DNA of 64,000 bases from Deltaproteobacteria bacterium (GCA_016934985.1 JAFGRU010000060.1:24189-88188), one strand, 5' to 3'; counted from the first letter of the stretch, positions 42,569 through 52,199 are shown. A program made the numbers and translations. The notes: a model not told the origin generated them from the letters alone.

Positions 42569-42903
42569 GACACCTCGTCAACACGAATTTGTGATTTTAT
42601 TTTTTTGTAATTGGGGGCCTGATCAAGAGTCAGGCTGATATCCAGGCTATCGATTGCCTGGCAGTATGATAACCTGCTTTGCCATTGAGATAAAGGGGGG
42701 ATTGTAAACGGGCTATATGTTGTTTTTCGGATACTATTCAGCATAAGGACGCGTGCCGCCCCTGAGAAGGGCATCTGCCGCCCGGATGGCGGCAGTTGAG
42801 CCCCATGGATGGGTTCATGCGTCCCTTGGAATGGGTGGCGCGGGGCCTTATGCCAGCAAGCTGAACAGTTACGTTTTACGGTTAGCGATGTGAAAAAAAG
42901 GAG
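42569..42903. other. 335-bp gap mostly filled by a repeat A copy
   Basis: 42734-42872 is repeat A. The rest shows no gene. Confidence 0.5.
42734..42872 (+). repeat. Palindromic repeat A, near full-length copy at 42.8 kb
   Basis: CTATTCAGCATAAGGACGCG at the left, CTGCCGCCCGGATGGCGGCAG as inner palindrome, CCCCATGGATGGGTTCATGCG, then GGCCTTATGCC and CTGAACAGTTAC at the right. Confidence 0.82.
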
Positions 42904-43257
42904 TCAGAATATATCCTCGCCCAGTTGTTTCTGTAAAACTCCCTTGAAGCGGATGTTGTCGTTTTCGATGAGAATACCCAAAATCTCCAAATGGCTTCCT
43001 CTGATTTTCCCCTTAAACCGGAAATTCTGGCTACTGTGACCTTCTATCAGCCCCATGGGTGTGACCGGGTCACCGGCATAATGGGTTACCTGGTATTGGC
43101 CTTTGATGTGGTTGCCTTCCAGGAAATAGGTTCCGGCGAAAAAGAATTTACTATTTCCGCCAAAAGTCTTCCCCTCGCGGAAAACAAAGACGCTATGCCC
43201 GTGGAGAATATTGGAAACGTTAAAGTTCAACTCGCCCGTCCAGAGCCCTGCAATCAT
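42904..43257 (-). CDS. GrlR-like small protein
   Basis: 117 residues from ATG 43257, with GGGGG 5-6 bases upstream; GTG 43263 is an alternative start. The pattern AGLWTGELNF, SVFVFREGKTFGGNSKFFF, GTYFLEGNHIKGQYQVTHYAGDP and TPMG follows the beta-barrel (lipocalin-like) GrlR fold, first known as a repressor of type III secretion in attaching/effacing E. coli. No secretion genes are near, so a general small-ligand or regulatory role is more likely. Identification rests on remembered pattern and is moderate. Confidence 0.55.
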   Translation of the reverse strand: MIAGLWTGELNFNVSNILHGHSVFVFREGKTFGGNSKFFFAGTYFLEGNHIKGQYQVTHYAGDPVTPMGLIEGHSSQNFRFKGKIRGSHLEILGILIENDNIRFKGVLQKQLGEDIF

Positions 43258-43351
43258 ATCCACCCCCGGTTAGGTCCAATGGAAAAGTCTGCCTTTTACG
43301 CAATTGTAAAAGGTTACGGGCAACTTGCAATGGTTTGCAAAGGAATGGGCT

Positions 43352-45730
43352 TTAGTGTCGTCCGTTGCCAAGAATCGGAAGGGAGACGGGCTCGCCCTTG
43401 ACCAACTTGACGTCCTGGTCTTCATGGCGGATGCTTATGCCGGCCCCCTCCCTGAGAAGGTAGGTAGCGGTATCGCCATGAATATCGATGACAAGTTTTT
43501 GCTCACGAATGATCAGGGGAAAACGGAGGCGGTCGATGGGGGGAGGCAGATTGGGACGGAAACTGAGTTTGCCGTTGTAGTCACGCATGCCGGCGAACCC
43601 GTAGACCGCTACCATCCAGGTTCCTCCCATGGAAGCGATGTGGACTCCGTCCCTGACGTTGCCGCCGACGTCGCCAAGGTCCATGAGGATAGCCGCCAAA
43701 CCGTATTCCCTGGCTTTATCCTTTTCATCCACCTCGGCGGCCACGATACTTTGGATACAGGCGGAAAGCGAAGAGTCTCCGGTGGTGAGGGGGTCATAAA
43801 AATCGAAATTGCGTTTTTTCGCTTCCAGGGAAAATTCGTTGCCGAGCAGGAACAGAGCCAGAGCGACATCGGCCTGTTTGATGACCTGGTGCCGGTATAT
43901 CACCAGGGGATGGTAATGAAGCAAGAGAGGATACTTGTTTCGGGGGGTATTGTCGAAATCCCACTCTTCCTTATCCAGGAAGCTGTCGTCCTGGGGGAAG
44001 ATTCCCAGGATCTCATCATAAGCCACGTACATATTGTCAGCGGCTTTTTCCCATTCTTTGATTTCGCTGTGTTGGAGGTTGGTTCTGTCCACCAGATCTT
44101 CGTAAAGATCGGGAATTTTCTGACGCATCTTTTCGACCGTGCGTGCCGCAAACCAGAGGTTTTCCCTGGCCATGAGGTTGGTGTAGGTATTGTTGTCCAC
44201 TACCGTATTGTACTCATCCGGACCGGTAACCCCCTGGATGCAGAACTTCCCTCCCTTGCGCTTGGAATAGAAGCCGAGATCAAGCCACATGCGGGCGGTT
44301 TCCACCAGCATTTCCGCCCCCTCGTTGTAAAGGAATGGACGATCGCCCGTGGCTTCGACGTACTTTTTCAGGGCGTAGATGATATCGGCATTGATGTGGT
44401 ACTGGGCGGTCCCTGCCGCATAATAAGAAGAAGCTTCCTCGCCGTTGATGGTTCGCCAGGGGAAAAGGGCTCCCTTCTGGTTGACCTCCCTGGCCCTTTG
44501 CCGGGCCCTTTCGAGCATGCTGTGGCGGTACTTCAGAAGATTGCGCGCGATCCGCGGCGCGGTGTAGATGAGGAAAGGCATGACGTAAATTTCGGTGTCC
44601 CAGAAATAATGCCCTTCGTAAGCCTGCCCGGTCAGGCCCTTGGCGGGCAGACCGGTCCCTTCGGCGCGGGCGGCGGCCTGGATGATCTGGAAAAGATTCC
44701 AACGGAAAGCTTGCTGGACCTCGTCGGCGGCCAGATCTTTCTGCTCCGGGAGCCCTCTGATGAGAACGTCACTTCGCCCCCAGAAATCTTCAAGAAACTC
44801 TTTCTGTCCTTCAAGGATTTTTTCAAAACCGTGCTCAAGGGCGGCGTCCAGGGTTCTTTCCGCCCGTTGGCAGAGCTCATCACCAGAGGCGCTGCGGGAG
44901 GTGTGATAAGCGATTAATTTGGTCATTTCGATGGGGATGCCCGGCTGGGCGTCGACCGCGTATATCACCTGGCTGTTCTGGGCGTTGCCTTCAACCTGGC
45001 ATTTGAAGGGGGAGTCGGTTTCAAAAACATGGTCCATGCCGCAAACCAGGGTCATTTTACTGTTGCGGGCCTTTTGAGTGAGCATGGCGCGCTGGTCGCG
45101 GGTATAGTATTTTTCCGTATCAAGGACCTCACCGTCAAAACCTTTAGCCTGGCGTGGGTCGCCAGAGGAGACCTGGTTGGTTTGATTGCCGATCATTTCG
45201 GATGAAATGACGACGGGGGCCTCTTCATTAAGAATGGTAACGCGATAGGAGATGGCTGCCAGGTGACGGTATTTGAAGGAAACCAGGCGGCGGGATTCCA
45301 TCAGAACAATCTTTCCCGAGGGTGTTTCCCACATGACTTCGCGATTTAAAGACCCCTCTTTCATGTCGAGGACTCTTTCAAAACGAATCAGATTTGCGGT
45401 TGGCAGGTAAAAAGGTTCGTCATCGACATAGAGCTTGATGATCTTGCAATCGGCGACATTGAGCATGGTCTGGCCGGTTTTGGCAAACCCATAGGCTTCC
45501 TCACCATAAGTGATCGGCCATGATTCGTAAAAACCGTTGATGAAGGTTCCGTTCTGAAAGGACGGTGTTCCCTCATCAAAATTGCCTCGCATGCCGAGAT
45601 AGCCGTTGGAAACGGAGAAAATGGTCTCCGTCTGGGCGAGAAAGCGGGGATAAAACTTCTTTTCGACGATTTTCCATTCATCGACCGGGTAGATGTGGTG
45701 GGGTGGATTGATACTTTTGGCTCGGATCAT
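43352..45730 (-). CDS. Glycoside hydrolase family 65 disaccharide phosphorylase
   Basis: 792 residues, typical GH65. The N-terminal beta-sandwich begins FLAQTETIFSVSNGYLGMRG. The (alpha/alpha)6 catalytic domain has GQAYEGHYFWDTEIYV, GVTGPDEYN with the general-acid Glu, and the phosphate-site KQADVALAL. GH65 enzymes phosphorolyse maltose, trehalose, kojibiose or nigerose to beta-glucose 1-phosphate and glucose; which one cannot be seen. GAGAGGCG precedes the ATG. The next upstream gene in the same operon is a beta-phosphoglucomutase, the usual partner that converts beta-glucose 1-phosphate to glucose 6-phosphate. Confidence 0.93.
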   Translation of the reverse strand: MIRAKSINPPHHIYPVDEWKIVEKKFYPRFLAQTETIFSVSNGYLGMRGNFDEGTPSFQNGTFINGFYESWPITYGEEAYGFAKTGQTMLNVADCKIIKLYVDDEPFYLPTANLIRFERVLDMKEGSLNREVMWETPSGKIVLMESRRLVSFKYRHLAAISYRVTILNEEAPVVISSEMIGNQTNQVSSGDPRQAKGFDGEVLDTEKYYTRDQRAMLTQKARNSKMTLVCGMDHVFETDSPFKCQVEGNAQNSQVIYAVDAQPGIPIEMTKLIAYHTSRSASGDELCQRAERTLDAALEHGFEKILEGQKEFLEDFWGRSDVLIRGLPEQKDLAADEVQQAFRWNLFQIIQAAARAEGTGLPAKGLTGQAYEGHYFWDTEIYVMPFLIYTAPRIARNLLKYRHSMLERARQRAREVNQKGALFPWRTINGEEASSYYAAGTAQYHINADIIYALKKYVEATGDRPFLYNEGAEMLVETARMWLDLGFYSKRKGGKFCIQGVTGPDEYNTVVDNNTYTNLMARENLWFAARTVEKMRQKIPDLYEDLVDRTNLQHSEIKEWEKAADNMYVAYDEILGIFPQDDSFLDKEEWDFDNTPRNKYPLLLHYHPLVIYRHQVIKQADVALALFLLGNEFSLEAKKRNFDFYDPLTTGDSSLSACIQSIVAAEVDEKDKAREYGLAAILMDLGDVGGNVRDGVHIASMGGTWMVAVYGFAGMRDYNGKLSFRPNLPPPIDRLRFPLIIREQKLVIDIHGDTATYLLREGAGISIRHEDQDVKLVKGEPVSLPILGNGRH

Positions 45731-45828
45731 CGAGCGTTCGCCTCTCTCGAAAAGCTTATTGCCGTTTTGTTGTTAATGGGGGTGGGAAGCGCTTCCAGTC
45801 GTGGCTTTACTCCCATATTCCCCTGTTT

Positions 45829-46584
45829 TTAAAGAAATTCCTTCAAATCTGCAACAACAATATCAGCGCCGTTTTCCGACAGGGCCTTGGCGTCACCATG
45901 GCGGGCGATGCCAACGACCAGGCCGAATTTCCCTTTGTGCCCGGCCTGTACCCCTGAAATGGCATCCTCAACGACTACTGCCCGCGCAGGTTCTACCCCC
46001 ATCATCTCAGCTGCTTTCAGGAAGGTGTCAGGCTCAGGCTTGCCGCGCAGGTTGAGCTTCAGGGCTTTATTGCCGTCGATCCAGAACTCATAAAGGTCTT
46101 TGATGCCGGCAGCATCCAGAATCGCTTCGCAGTTTTTGCTTGAAGAAACCACCGCCATGCGAATGCCTTTTTCTAAAAGCCTTCGGGTCAGATCAACTGA
46201 AGATTGAAAAACGTCAACCCCGTCTTCTGCCAGGACCTCGCGGAAAAATTCATTTTTGCGGTTGCCCAGGCCGCAGATTGTTTCCTGGTCTGGTGCATCG
46301 TCATGACTGCCAAAAGGCAGATCGATCCCGCGGGATTCGAGAAAACTTTGCACGCCCTCCATGCGGGGTTTGCCATCCACATACAACTTGTAGTCCGCGT
46401 CAGCGTCAAAAGGAACAGACGGCTCACCGGTCTTCCGGGCCAGCTTTTCCAAATACTCATCAAACATTTTTTTCCAGCATTTGGCGTGAACCCTGGCGGT
46501 CCCGGTCAGAACGCCGTCAAGATCAAACAGGATGGCATCGAATTTTGACAAATCGACTTTTTCACCGGTTTTTCCAGATCCCAA
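45829..46584 (-). CDS. Beta-phosphoglucomutase-like HAD hydrolase
   Basis: About 251 residues. HAD motif I is FDAILFDLDGVLTGTA, motif II VVSSSKN, the Lys of motif III in RGKPEPDTF, and motif IV VVVEDAISGVQAGHKGKFG. The long cap domain (residues about 30-120) fits beta-PGM. The only good ribosome site, GGGAGG, is placed 5 bases before TTG 46584; a TTG at 46599 is an alternative. It precedes the GH65 gene by 98 bp, and together they would route a disaccharide into glycolysis. Confidence 0.85.
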   Translation of the reverse strand: MGSGKTGEKVDLSKFDAILFDLDGVLTGTARVHAKCWKKMFDEYLEKLARKTGEPSVPFDADADYKLYVDGKPRMEGVQSFLESRGIDLPFGSHDDAPDQETICGLGNRKNEFFREVLAEDGVDVFQSSVDLTRRLLEKGIRMAVVSSSKNCEAILDAAGIKDLYEFWIDGNKALKLNLRGKPEPDTFLKAAEMMGVEPARAVVVEDAISGVQAGHKGKFGLVVGIARHGDAKALSENGADIVVADLKEFL

Positions 46585-46881
46585 AACATCCTCCCACAAA
46601 CTGTGAATTGCCTGATGACATTTCTATTTAATAGTCATTTTCTATGTTCAAGAGTTGTTCCCGAAGGAGAGTATCAGCCGAAAATAAGCTTGAAAAAGGT
46701 TTATAAATGGTTTTCTTCCGTGGCCCTGATGGAAAAAAGGGTTGGCTGCCGCAGTTTTCTGGGCCAATCCGGCTCTATTGCCGGCTGTTAAATCCAGCTC
46801 ACGGGCCCAGAGTCAAAGACATGACAACACCATAACCCAGCCGGGGCGGTATGCAAAGCTTAAAGAAAACTCTAATGAATA
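46585..46881. other. 297-bp intergenic region
   Basis: The promoter of the disaccharide operon should lie here. Nothing specific recognised. Confidence 0.4.
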
Positions 46882-47766
46882 TCAAAGCCATTCGGAGGCA
46901 CCCTGGACCACACAGTGGGTAAGCTTTTTGAGAATATCGGAGTCAATACTCCAGCAGTGCCAATAGAGTTGCACCGGCAACTGTAACTCGGGAGTCAGTT
47001 CCACGAGTTCCCCCGTCTCAAGAAAGGATTGACTCTGCTGGTCCGGTACCAGTCCATAGGCCAGTCCCGAGACAATAATATCGACAAAACTTTCCGACGA
47101 CGGCACAAAAAACGTTGGGCCGGAAAAATTTATGTCTCCCAGCAGGGTCCGGAAAAAATGTTGATTCAACATGTCCTTGCGGTTGAAAAGGATTCCCGGC
47201 GCTTTTTCGACTGCCTCCCGTGTCACACCTGCTGGAAACCAGCGTGTAGCGAAATCCGGGCTGGCGACAAGGCGATATATCATGCAGCCGAGGTAGTCAA
47301 CGCGGCATCCCTGCATGACGGCGTCGGAAGTGCTGATGCAGCCCACCACCTTGCCGTTTTTCAACAAGCGGTGGGTTTCATCCTGATCATCGACATGGAG
47401 GTCGAAGACCACTTTTCCCTCTGCCAGAAAATTTTGTGTCGCTTTTGGAAGCCAGGTGGCGAGACTGTCGGCGTTGACGCCTATGGCCAGGGAGGTGAAA
47501 TCCGTTTTTAAGGCTTCAGAAGCGGTCTCGAAAAAATTGTCTTCCAGGAGTTTGACCTGACGGTAGTGTTTGACCATCACCCGGCCCAAAGGAGTTGCTT
47601 GCGGGGGGCTGCCGCGTGACAACAGGATCTGTCCGACCCTGTCTTCGAGTTGTCTCACCCGCTGGGATACGGCTGACTGGGAAATGGCCAGAACCCTGGC
47701 GGCTTTTTCAAACCCGCCTTCCTGAACCACCATAGCCAACGCCTCAAGAAGTTTATAATCGAACAT
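46882..47766 (-). CDS. argP: LysR-family transcriptional regulator ArgP/LysG type
   Basis: 294 residues. The N-terminal helix-turn-helix is FEKAARVLAISQSAVSQRVRQLED, followed by a LysR effector domain with SLAIGVNADSLATWLPKA, the ArgP/IciA signature. In E. coli and Corynebacterium such regulators respond to lysine and arginine and activate a divergent exporter. That gene arrangement is preserved here: the argO-like gene starts 95 bp away on the opposite strand. The ATG at 47766 lacks a clear ribosome site. Confidence 0.92.
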   Translation of the reverse strand: MFDYKLLEALAMVVQEGGFEKAARVLAISQSAVSQRVRQLEDRVGQILLSRGSPPQATPLGRVMVKHYRQVKLLEDNFFETASEALKTDFTSLAIGVNADSLATWLPKATQNFLAEGKVVFDLHVDDQDETHRLLKNGKVVGCISTSDAVMQGCRVDYLGCMIYRLVASPDFATRWFPAGVTREAVEKAPGILFNRKDMLNQHFFRTLLGDINFSGPTFFVPSSESFVDIIVSGLAYGLVPDQQSQSFLETGELVELTPELQLPVQLYWHCWSIDSDILKKLTHCVVQGASEWL

Positions 47767-47861
47767 ATGAAAATATTAGCAAATTTAATAGATAGGTAAA
47801 ATAATTAATTTTACTTTTTATTGGCGCCGCCCTACACTTGTCCAAACCACAGAGGATACCA
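47767..47861. promoter_or_regulatory. argP-argO divergent control region
   Basis: 95 bp, very AT-rich (TTAATAGATAGGTAAAATAATTAATTTTAC). LysR proteins bind T-N11-A sites in such spacers; several can be drawn, none is decisive. Confidence 0.5.
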
Positions 47862-48473
47862 ATGTTAACAGCTTATTTTCAGGGCTTGGGTGCGGGAGCC
47901 GGCCTGATTATCGCCATAGGTGCGCAGAATGCCTTTGTCCTTTCCCACGGTATAAGGCGCAGCCATCTTTTGACCATTACTCTGATCTGCAGCTTGTGCG
48001 ACGCGATTCTGATTATGGCAGGTGTATGCGGTGTCGGCAGTATCGTCGCGTCCAACCCGGCTTTGACCCGAATTGCCGCGTTGGGAGGGGCAATTTTCCT
48101 CTTTGCCTATGGTCTGAAAGCTTTTCATTCGGCTTTTTGCGGTGATGTTTTGAAAGCGGAAAAAGACGGGAAGAGTTCCTGGGCCAGGGTTGTTGTGGCG
48201 ACCCTGGCGGTCACCCTCCTGAATCCCCACGTCTATCTCGATACCATCGTCCTTCTTGGCAGCATCAGTGGTCGTTTCGCCGATGATGGCCGTTTTATTT
48301 TCGGGGTTGGGGCCGCGACGGCCTCATTCTTATGGTTTTTTCTTTTGAGTTATGGCGGGCGCCTGCTGGCTCCTGCTTTCGGGCGGCCGATGACCTGGAG
48401 AGTCTTGGATATGTCCGTCGGCCTTGTCATGTGGAGTATTGCCGCTTCCCTGGCCGTCAGTCTGTTTGGCTGA
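47862..48473 (+). CDS. argO: LysE-family amino-acid exporter (ArgO-like)
   Basis: 203 residues, six membrane helices. It starts MLTAYFQGLGAGAGLIIAIGAQNAFVLS, where GAQNAFVL is the LysE/ArgO hallmark, and has the central NPHVYLDTIVLLGS motif. It exports arginine, lysine or analogues. AGAGGA lies 6 bases before ATG 47862; a TTG 24 bases upstream is rejected. Control by the divergent ArgP is likely. It converges with the U32 gene, with 10 bp between stops. Confidence 0.92.
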   Translation: MLTAYFQGLGAGAGLIIAIGAQNAFVLSHGIRRSHLLTITLICSLCDAILIMAGVCGVGSIVASNPALTRIAALGGAIFLFAYGLKAFHSAFCGDVLKAEKDGKSSWARVVVATLAVTLLNPHVYLDTIVLLGSISGRFADDGRFIFGVGAATASFLWFFLLSYGGRLLAPAFGRPMTWRVLDMSVGLVMWSIAASLAVSLFG

Positions 48474-48483
48474 GATTAGGAAT

Positions 48484-50862
48484 TTACTCCAGGCCAAGGT
48501 TGTAGTTGAAGGGGGATGTCTCCGGCACCGTTCCTCCTTTTCGCAATGCCGCCAGTACGGTTTTCCCTTTGGGGGAGAATGGCCCGGTATGGTTCAGGTC
48601 GATAACGAAAGAATGGCAGCCGAATTTTTCCAACTCTTTTTCCCTGCCCAGCAGGGAAAAATCGGTATCGGAAGAAAGTACGGTCAGACCAGCCTCCTTG
48701 CGGGTGCGGAAGGCATCACCGGTGTCTGAATGAACTGCCTGACCGGGACGCAGCTTTCGGATGGCTATTCGCGAGGTGATGAGGGGAATGGAGGCGTAAA
48801 TGACCAGGGAGGTGGACAGACCTAACTCCCGGCTTAGTACATCCTCAAGGTTGGCGCGGTCATCCTCGACGTAGAGAGTGGCCTCGGCCACGCCCAGCTC
48901 TTTCCAGCCCAGCAAGGCCTGACTGTTCAGGGCAAAAAGACGGTAACCGGATATGAGTTGTAACTGGGAGGGATCTTCAAAAAGGGCCAGGTGGCCGAGG
49001 TTATTGATCTGAAAATTCCTGAACCTTCGGGCCGCCAGATCAGCGATCATTTTGCGGGTGGTTTCCCAGGCCGGGTCGAAAAGGACGAAAGGAATGCTCC
49101 AGATCACACGGTCTTCCCTGCCGGCCAGGCTTTTCCCGGCCTGAAGGGCGGCATGGAAATTTTCGCCAGTCAGCGGGAGGACAATACGATTTATATCCGA
49201 ATTGCCGAGGGCGTGGACATCCCGAAAACTGGACACGGCAAGAGTAATTCTCCGCTCTATTTTTCCCTCGGACGATCGTGATGCCGGCAGAAGCGCGTCC
49301 AAAGCCTCTTTGATGTGCTGCTTTTTCCGTTTTTCCCGTGTGCTTTGCCAGGCCCGGTAAAACTCCTGAAAAAATTCGCGGCGGATTTCGTTGAGGCGGC
49401 TTGGCGGGATGACCACGGCAGGCAGGATTCCTGTCTCCAGAGAGTTGAGATTCCAACCCTTGTTGCCGGTTTTGGCGAACACCTGTTTTAAGGCTGCGGG
49501 CTTCAAAGGCTGGTTTTCCGCCCCGAAAGTTTCCACGGCATAGGTTTTTGTCAAAACCGCTGAAGCATTTTCCCCCCGGATAGTGAACTGCCCCTCGGCT
49601 ATGTCGATGTGAAGGTCGATGTTCTCAGGTACGGTTGCAAAAGTTTCAAGTTTACGGCGGCAGGCCACCTCACTCATGGTAAAGGCCTGTTCCGATGAAA
49701 CCTTGAAAACCGCATCCCCGGTTTTCAGCTGTTCGCTGAAGGGCGTGGGAAGAGAAATGAAGCTTCCGGCCGCTGCCCTTTTGATAATCTTTTTCCCCTG
49801 ATGCAATTGTTTGACTGTGAACCCACGTCCCGATCGATCCGTTTTGGGCTGAATTCGGAGGCGATCGCCGACGAAGAGACAGTCTTTGGTTTTGAAGCTG
49901 ATGTTCTTGCCCCTGATCGCAGTAATTTCGCCCAGAAAACGTCCTGTTGAACCTTTGACCGAGGGACTGGCGATATCCGTCGGTTCGGGGCCGGCCAGAA
50001 AACCCCGGGTCGGCAGCCGGCCGAAGGAGCTTTTCAGCAGCTCTTTGGCTTCTTTCATAACATCTGTGCGGGCACCGGCAGGGGCGTCCAGAATCTTGCG
50101 GTAAGCGGAAACGACGTTGGCGACATACTCGGCGCTTTTCATTCGTCCTTCAATTTTGAAGCTGCAGATTCCAGCTTTTTCCAGTTCCGGCAACAGATCG
50201 ATGGCCGACAGGTCGTTGGTGGAAAAATAGTAGCCCTGCTGCTTTTGGGCGCGGTAGAGGCGCCGGCATGGCTGGGCACAACGCCCCCTGTTGCCGCTTT
50301 TGCCGCCCAGGAAGGAGGAGAAATAACATTGCCCGGAAAAGGAAAAGCAGAGGGCGCCGTGAACAAAATGTTCCAGTTCCAGAGAGGTGTTTCGCCGGAT
50401 TTGTGCGATCTCCTCCAGGCACAGTTCCCGTGCCAGGACGGCCCTGGAAAAGCCCATTTTTTCGAGCATTTGGACACCGGCGCTGTTATGAATGGTCATC
50501 TGGGTCGAGGCATGCAGTTTCAACCCCGGGAAAAAGTTTCTGGCTAGGCGCCAGACCGCCAGATCCTGGAGGATCAGGGCGTCCACGCCCATCGCTTCAA
50601 GATCAGCGAGAAGAGCAACCACCTGCGGCAGCTCCGCTTCCTTGATCAGGCTGTTGATGGTCACAAAAAGCCTGGCACCCCGGTTATGGGCATAGGCCGT
50701 CATCTTTTCCAGTTCGGCAAGGGTGAAATTTTTTGCCTTGGCCCGCGCGGAAAACTCTTTGGTGCCGCAATAGACGGCATCGGCCCCTGATTCCATGGCC
50801 GCGAAGAAGGCTTCGAGGCTGCCTGCCGGTGCCAGAAGCTCAGGTTTGGTATTTTGGGACAT
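48484..50862 (-). CDS. U32 peptidase-family protein with C-terminal DUF3656 (RlhA/YdcP-like)
   Basis: 792 residues. The N-terminal U32 part has PELLAPAGSLEAFFAAMESGAD, LHASTQMTIHN, and the diagnostic ALCFSFSGQCYFSS followed by RGRCAQPCR, whose Cys residues bind an iron-sulfur cluster in RlhA/TrhP. The middle and C-terminal part fits the DUF3656 extension of RlhA, which hydroxylates C2501 of 23S rRNA. Despite the name, U32 proteins of this type act on RNA rather than as proteases. ATG 50862 is chosen over 50910 for the conserved MSQNTKPELLAPAG start. Confidence 0.88.
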   Translation of the reverse strand: MSQNTKPELLAPAGSLEAFFAAMESGADAVYCGTKEFSARAKAKNFTLAELEKMTAYAHNRGARLFVTINSLIKEAELPQVVALLADLEAMGVDALILQDLAVWRLARNFFPGLKLHASTQMTIHNSAGVQMLEKMGFSRAVLARELCLEEIAQIRRNTSLELEHFVHGALCFSFSGQCYFSSFLGGKSGNRGRCAQPCRRLYRAQKQQGYYFSTNDLSAIDLLPELEKAGICSFKIEGRMKSAEYVANVVSAYRKILDAPAGARTDVMKEAKELLKSSFGRLPTRGFLAGPEPTDIASPSVKGSTGRFLGEITAIRGKNISFKTKDCLFVGDRLRIQPKTDRSGRGFTVKQLHQGKKIIKRAAAGSFISLPTPFSEQLKTGDAVFKVSSEQAFTMSEVACRRKLETFATVPENIDLHIDIAEGQFTIRGENASAVLTKTYAVETFGAENQPLKPAALKQVFAKTGNKGWNLNSLETGILPAVVIPPSRLNEIRREFFQEFYRAWQSTREKRKKQHIKEALDALLPASRSSEGKIERRITLAVSSFRDVHALGNSDINRIVLPLTGENFHAALQAGKSLAGREDRVIWSIPFVLFDPAWETTRKMIADLAARRFRNFQINNLGHLALFEDPSQLQLISGYRLFALNSQALLGWKELGVAEATLYVEDDRANLEDVLSRELGLSTSLVIYASIPLITSRIAIRKLRPGQAVHSDTGDAFRTRKEAGLTVLSSDTDFSLLGREKELEKFGCHSFVIDLNHTGPFSPKGKTVLAALRKGGTVPETSPFNYNLGLE

Positions 50863-50889
50863 AAAGGACGAGACTCCATGAAAAATGCT

Positions 50890-50918
50890 AAATGACCCGA
50901 AGCGGGTCATTTTATTTA
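50890..50918. terminator. Perfect short hairpin (AAATGACCCG/CGGGTCATTT)
   Basis: 10-bp perfect stem with a 2-3 nt loop and TTTATTT on the + side; upstream of the U32 gene and at the edge of a repeat A copy. It may be a leader attenuator or end a transcript from the right. Confidence 0.5.
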
Positions 50919-50923
50919 TCGAT

Positions 50924-51273
50924 ACTCTTCAGTGCCAGGACTCGTTTCGCCCATGGAAATGGCGTTTGCAGCACCGGGGTTGCGTCCCCGGACGACACCT
51001 TACTCTTTTTTCTTGTCTAAAAAGAGAAAGCAGAAAAAGGACACCCCGTACCTTGCCCTTTGGGTTTCCTGCGCTCCAGAGCCATTTTGAGGACGGTCAG
51101 AATTCGCAAACACCGCTCAACTGCCCGTTTTTTTCTCAAAATGTCTCTTCCGCTCCGGCTGCGGTACAAGGGGAGTAAGGCCTAACACCTTACACCAAAA
51201 ACAAAAATCTTTCATTATGTGGCCTTTGGAATGGGCAGTATGAGCCCATCGGTCAATGCGCTGAACAGTTTCA
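50924..51273 (+). repeat. Repeat A copy split by about 200 bp of other sequence
   Basis: Left part: ACTCTTCAGTGCCAGGACTCG, TTTCGCCCATGGAAATGGCG. Right part: GGCCTTTGGAATGGGCAGTATGAGCCC and GCGCTGAACAG. Between them, 51000-51200 holds unrelated sequence (AAAAAGGACACCCCGTACC...), part of which recurs near 7875-7930. Confidence 0.55.
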
Positions 51274-51280
51274 ATTTATC

Positions 51281-52003
51281 TTACATGGAACTGGAGGATG
51301 CGTCCATAAATCCTTGATCGGCGAAGCTGGTATAACCTTCTGTGCCGATAATGATGTGATCGAGAACGCGGATGCCCAGCAGTTCCCCGGCTTTGCGGAG
51401 CCTGCCGGTAATTTCGATATCCTCCCGGCTTGGTTTGGGATCGCCGGAAGGATGGTTGTGGACGAGGATAATGGAGGCGGCCGATTCGCGCAGAACGGGG
51501 GCAAAAACCTCGCGGGGATGAACAATACTGGCCGTGAGGCTGCCGACGGAAATTTCCATTTCCCGCAGCAGCCGGTTCTTGCTGTCGAGCATGAGAATCA
51601 GAAATTTTTCTTTGGCCAGGTCGACGAGCCTTTCCCGAAAGTGTTCGTAAACTATATCAGATGATGTATAAGGGGAGCCCTTGCGAAAGGCATTCTGTCC
51701 GAAGCGCCGGGCGATTTCGAAAACCGCCTTGATCTGGGCCGCTTTGACATTGCCGATCCCTTTTATTTCACAGATTTCGGCAATAGTCGCTGAAGCCAGC
51801 TTGCGGAGCGACCCGAAACGGGAGAGAAGCAGACGGGCGTGATCGAGGGCGCTCTGCTTGGAGGAGGCATCTCCCGTGCGCAGGACAATGGCCAGCAGCT
51901 CCGCTTCGGAGAGGCTTTCGGGGCCGTTGGCCAGGAGTTTTTCCCTCGGTCTTTCCGCTTCGGGCCAGTCTTTGATGCGCCGTAGTTCCTGGGGGTTTTC
52001 CAT
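51281..52003 (-). CDS. radC: RadC family protein (JAMM/MPN domain)
   Basis: 240 residues. The N-terminal UPF0758/helix-hairpin-helix part has PREKLLANGPESLSEAELLAI and ICEIKGIGNVKAAQIKA. The C-terminal JAMM domain has the metal site HNHPSGDPKPSREDI. Once thought to be a DNA repair protein; its cellular role remains uncertain, and JAMM domains are metalloproteases or isopeptidases. The ATG at 52003 fits the family start. Confidence 0.94.
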   Translation of the reverse strand: MENPQELRRIKDWPEAERPREKLLANGPESLSEAELLAIVLRTGDASSKQSALDHARLLLSRFGSLRKLASATIAEICEIKGIGNVKAAQIKAVFEIARRFGQNAFRKGSPYTSSDIVYEHFRERLVDLAKEKFLILMLDSKNRLLREMEISVGSLTASIVHPREVFAPVLRESAASIILVHNHPSGDPKPSREDIEITGRLRKAGELLGIRVLDHIIIGTEGYTSFADQGFMDASSSSM

Positions 52004-52199
52004 GGCCGCCCTGTTTATTGATATAGTTGGTTCGACTTATCGTGCTTAATTATATCAGAATCAGAGCAGCAAACAGCAAACTCCTTTAGCAAGGGCTTTT
52101 TTAAGGAAGAAAAAAGTGCCGGCCTTTGTTATTTTCGCCTGCTCTGGCATAATAAAATCTGATTTCAATTTGGCAGCTCGAATAATAAAAGACAGAGTC

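Noticed and set aside
43325..44917. 530-codon forward frame
   Set aside because: Antisense to the GH65 phosphorylase; no motif, no ribosome site.
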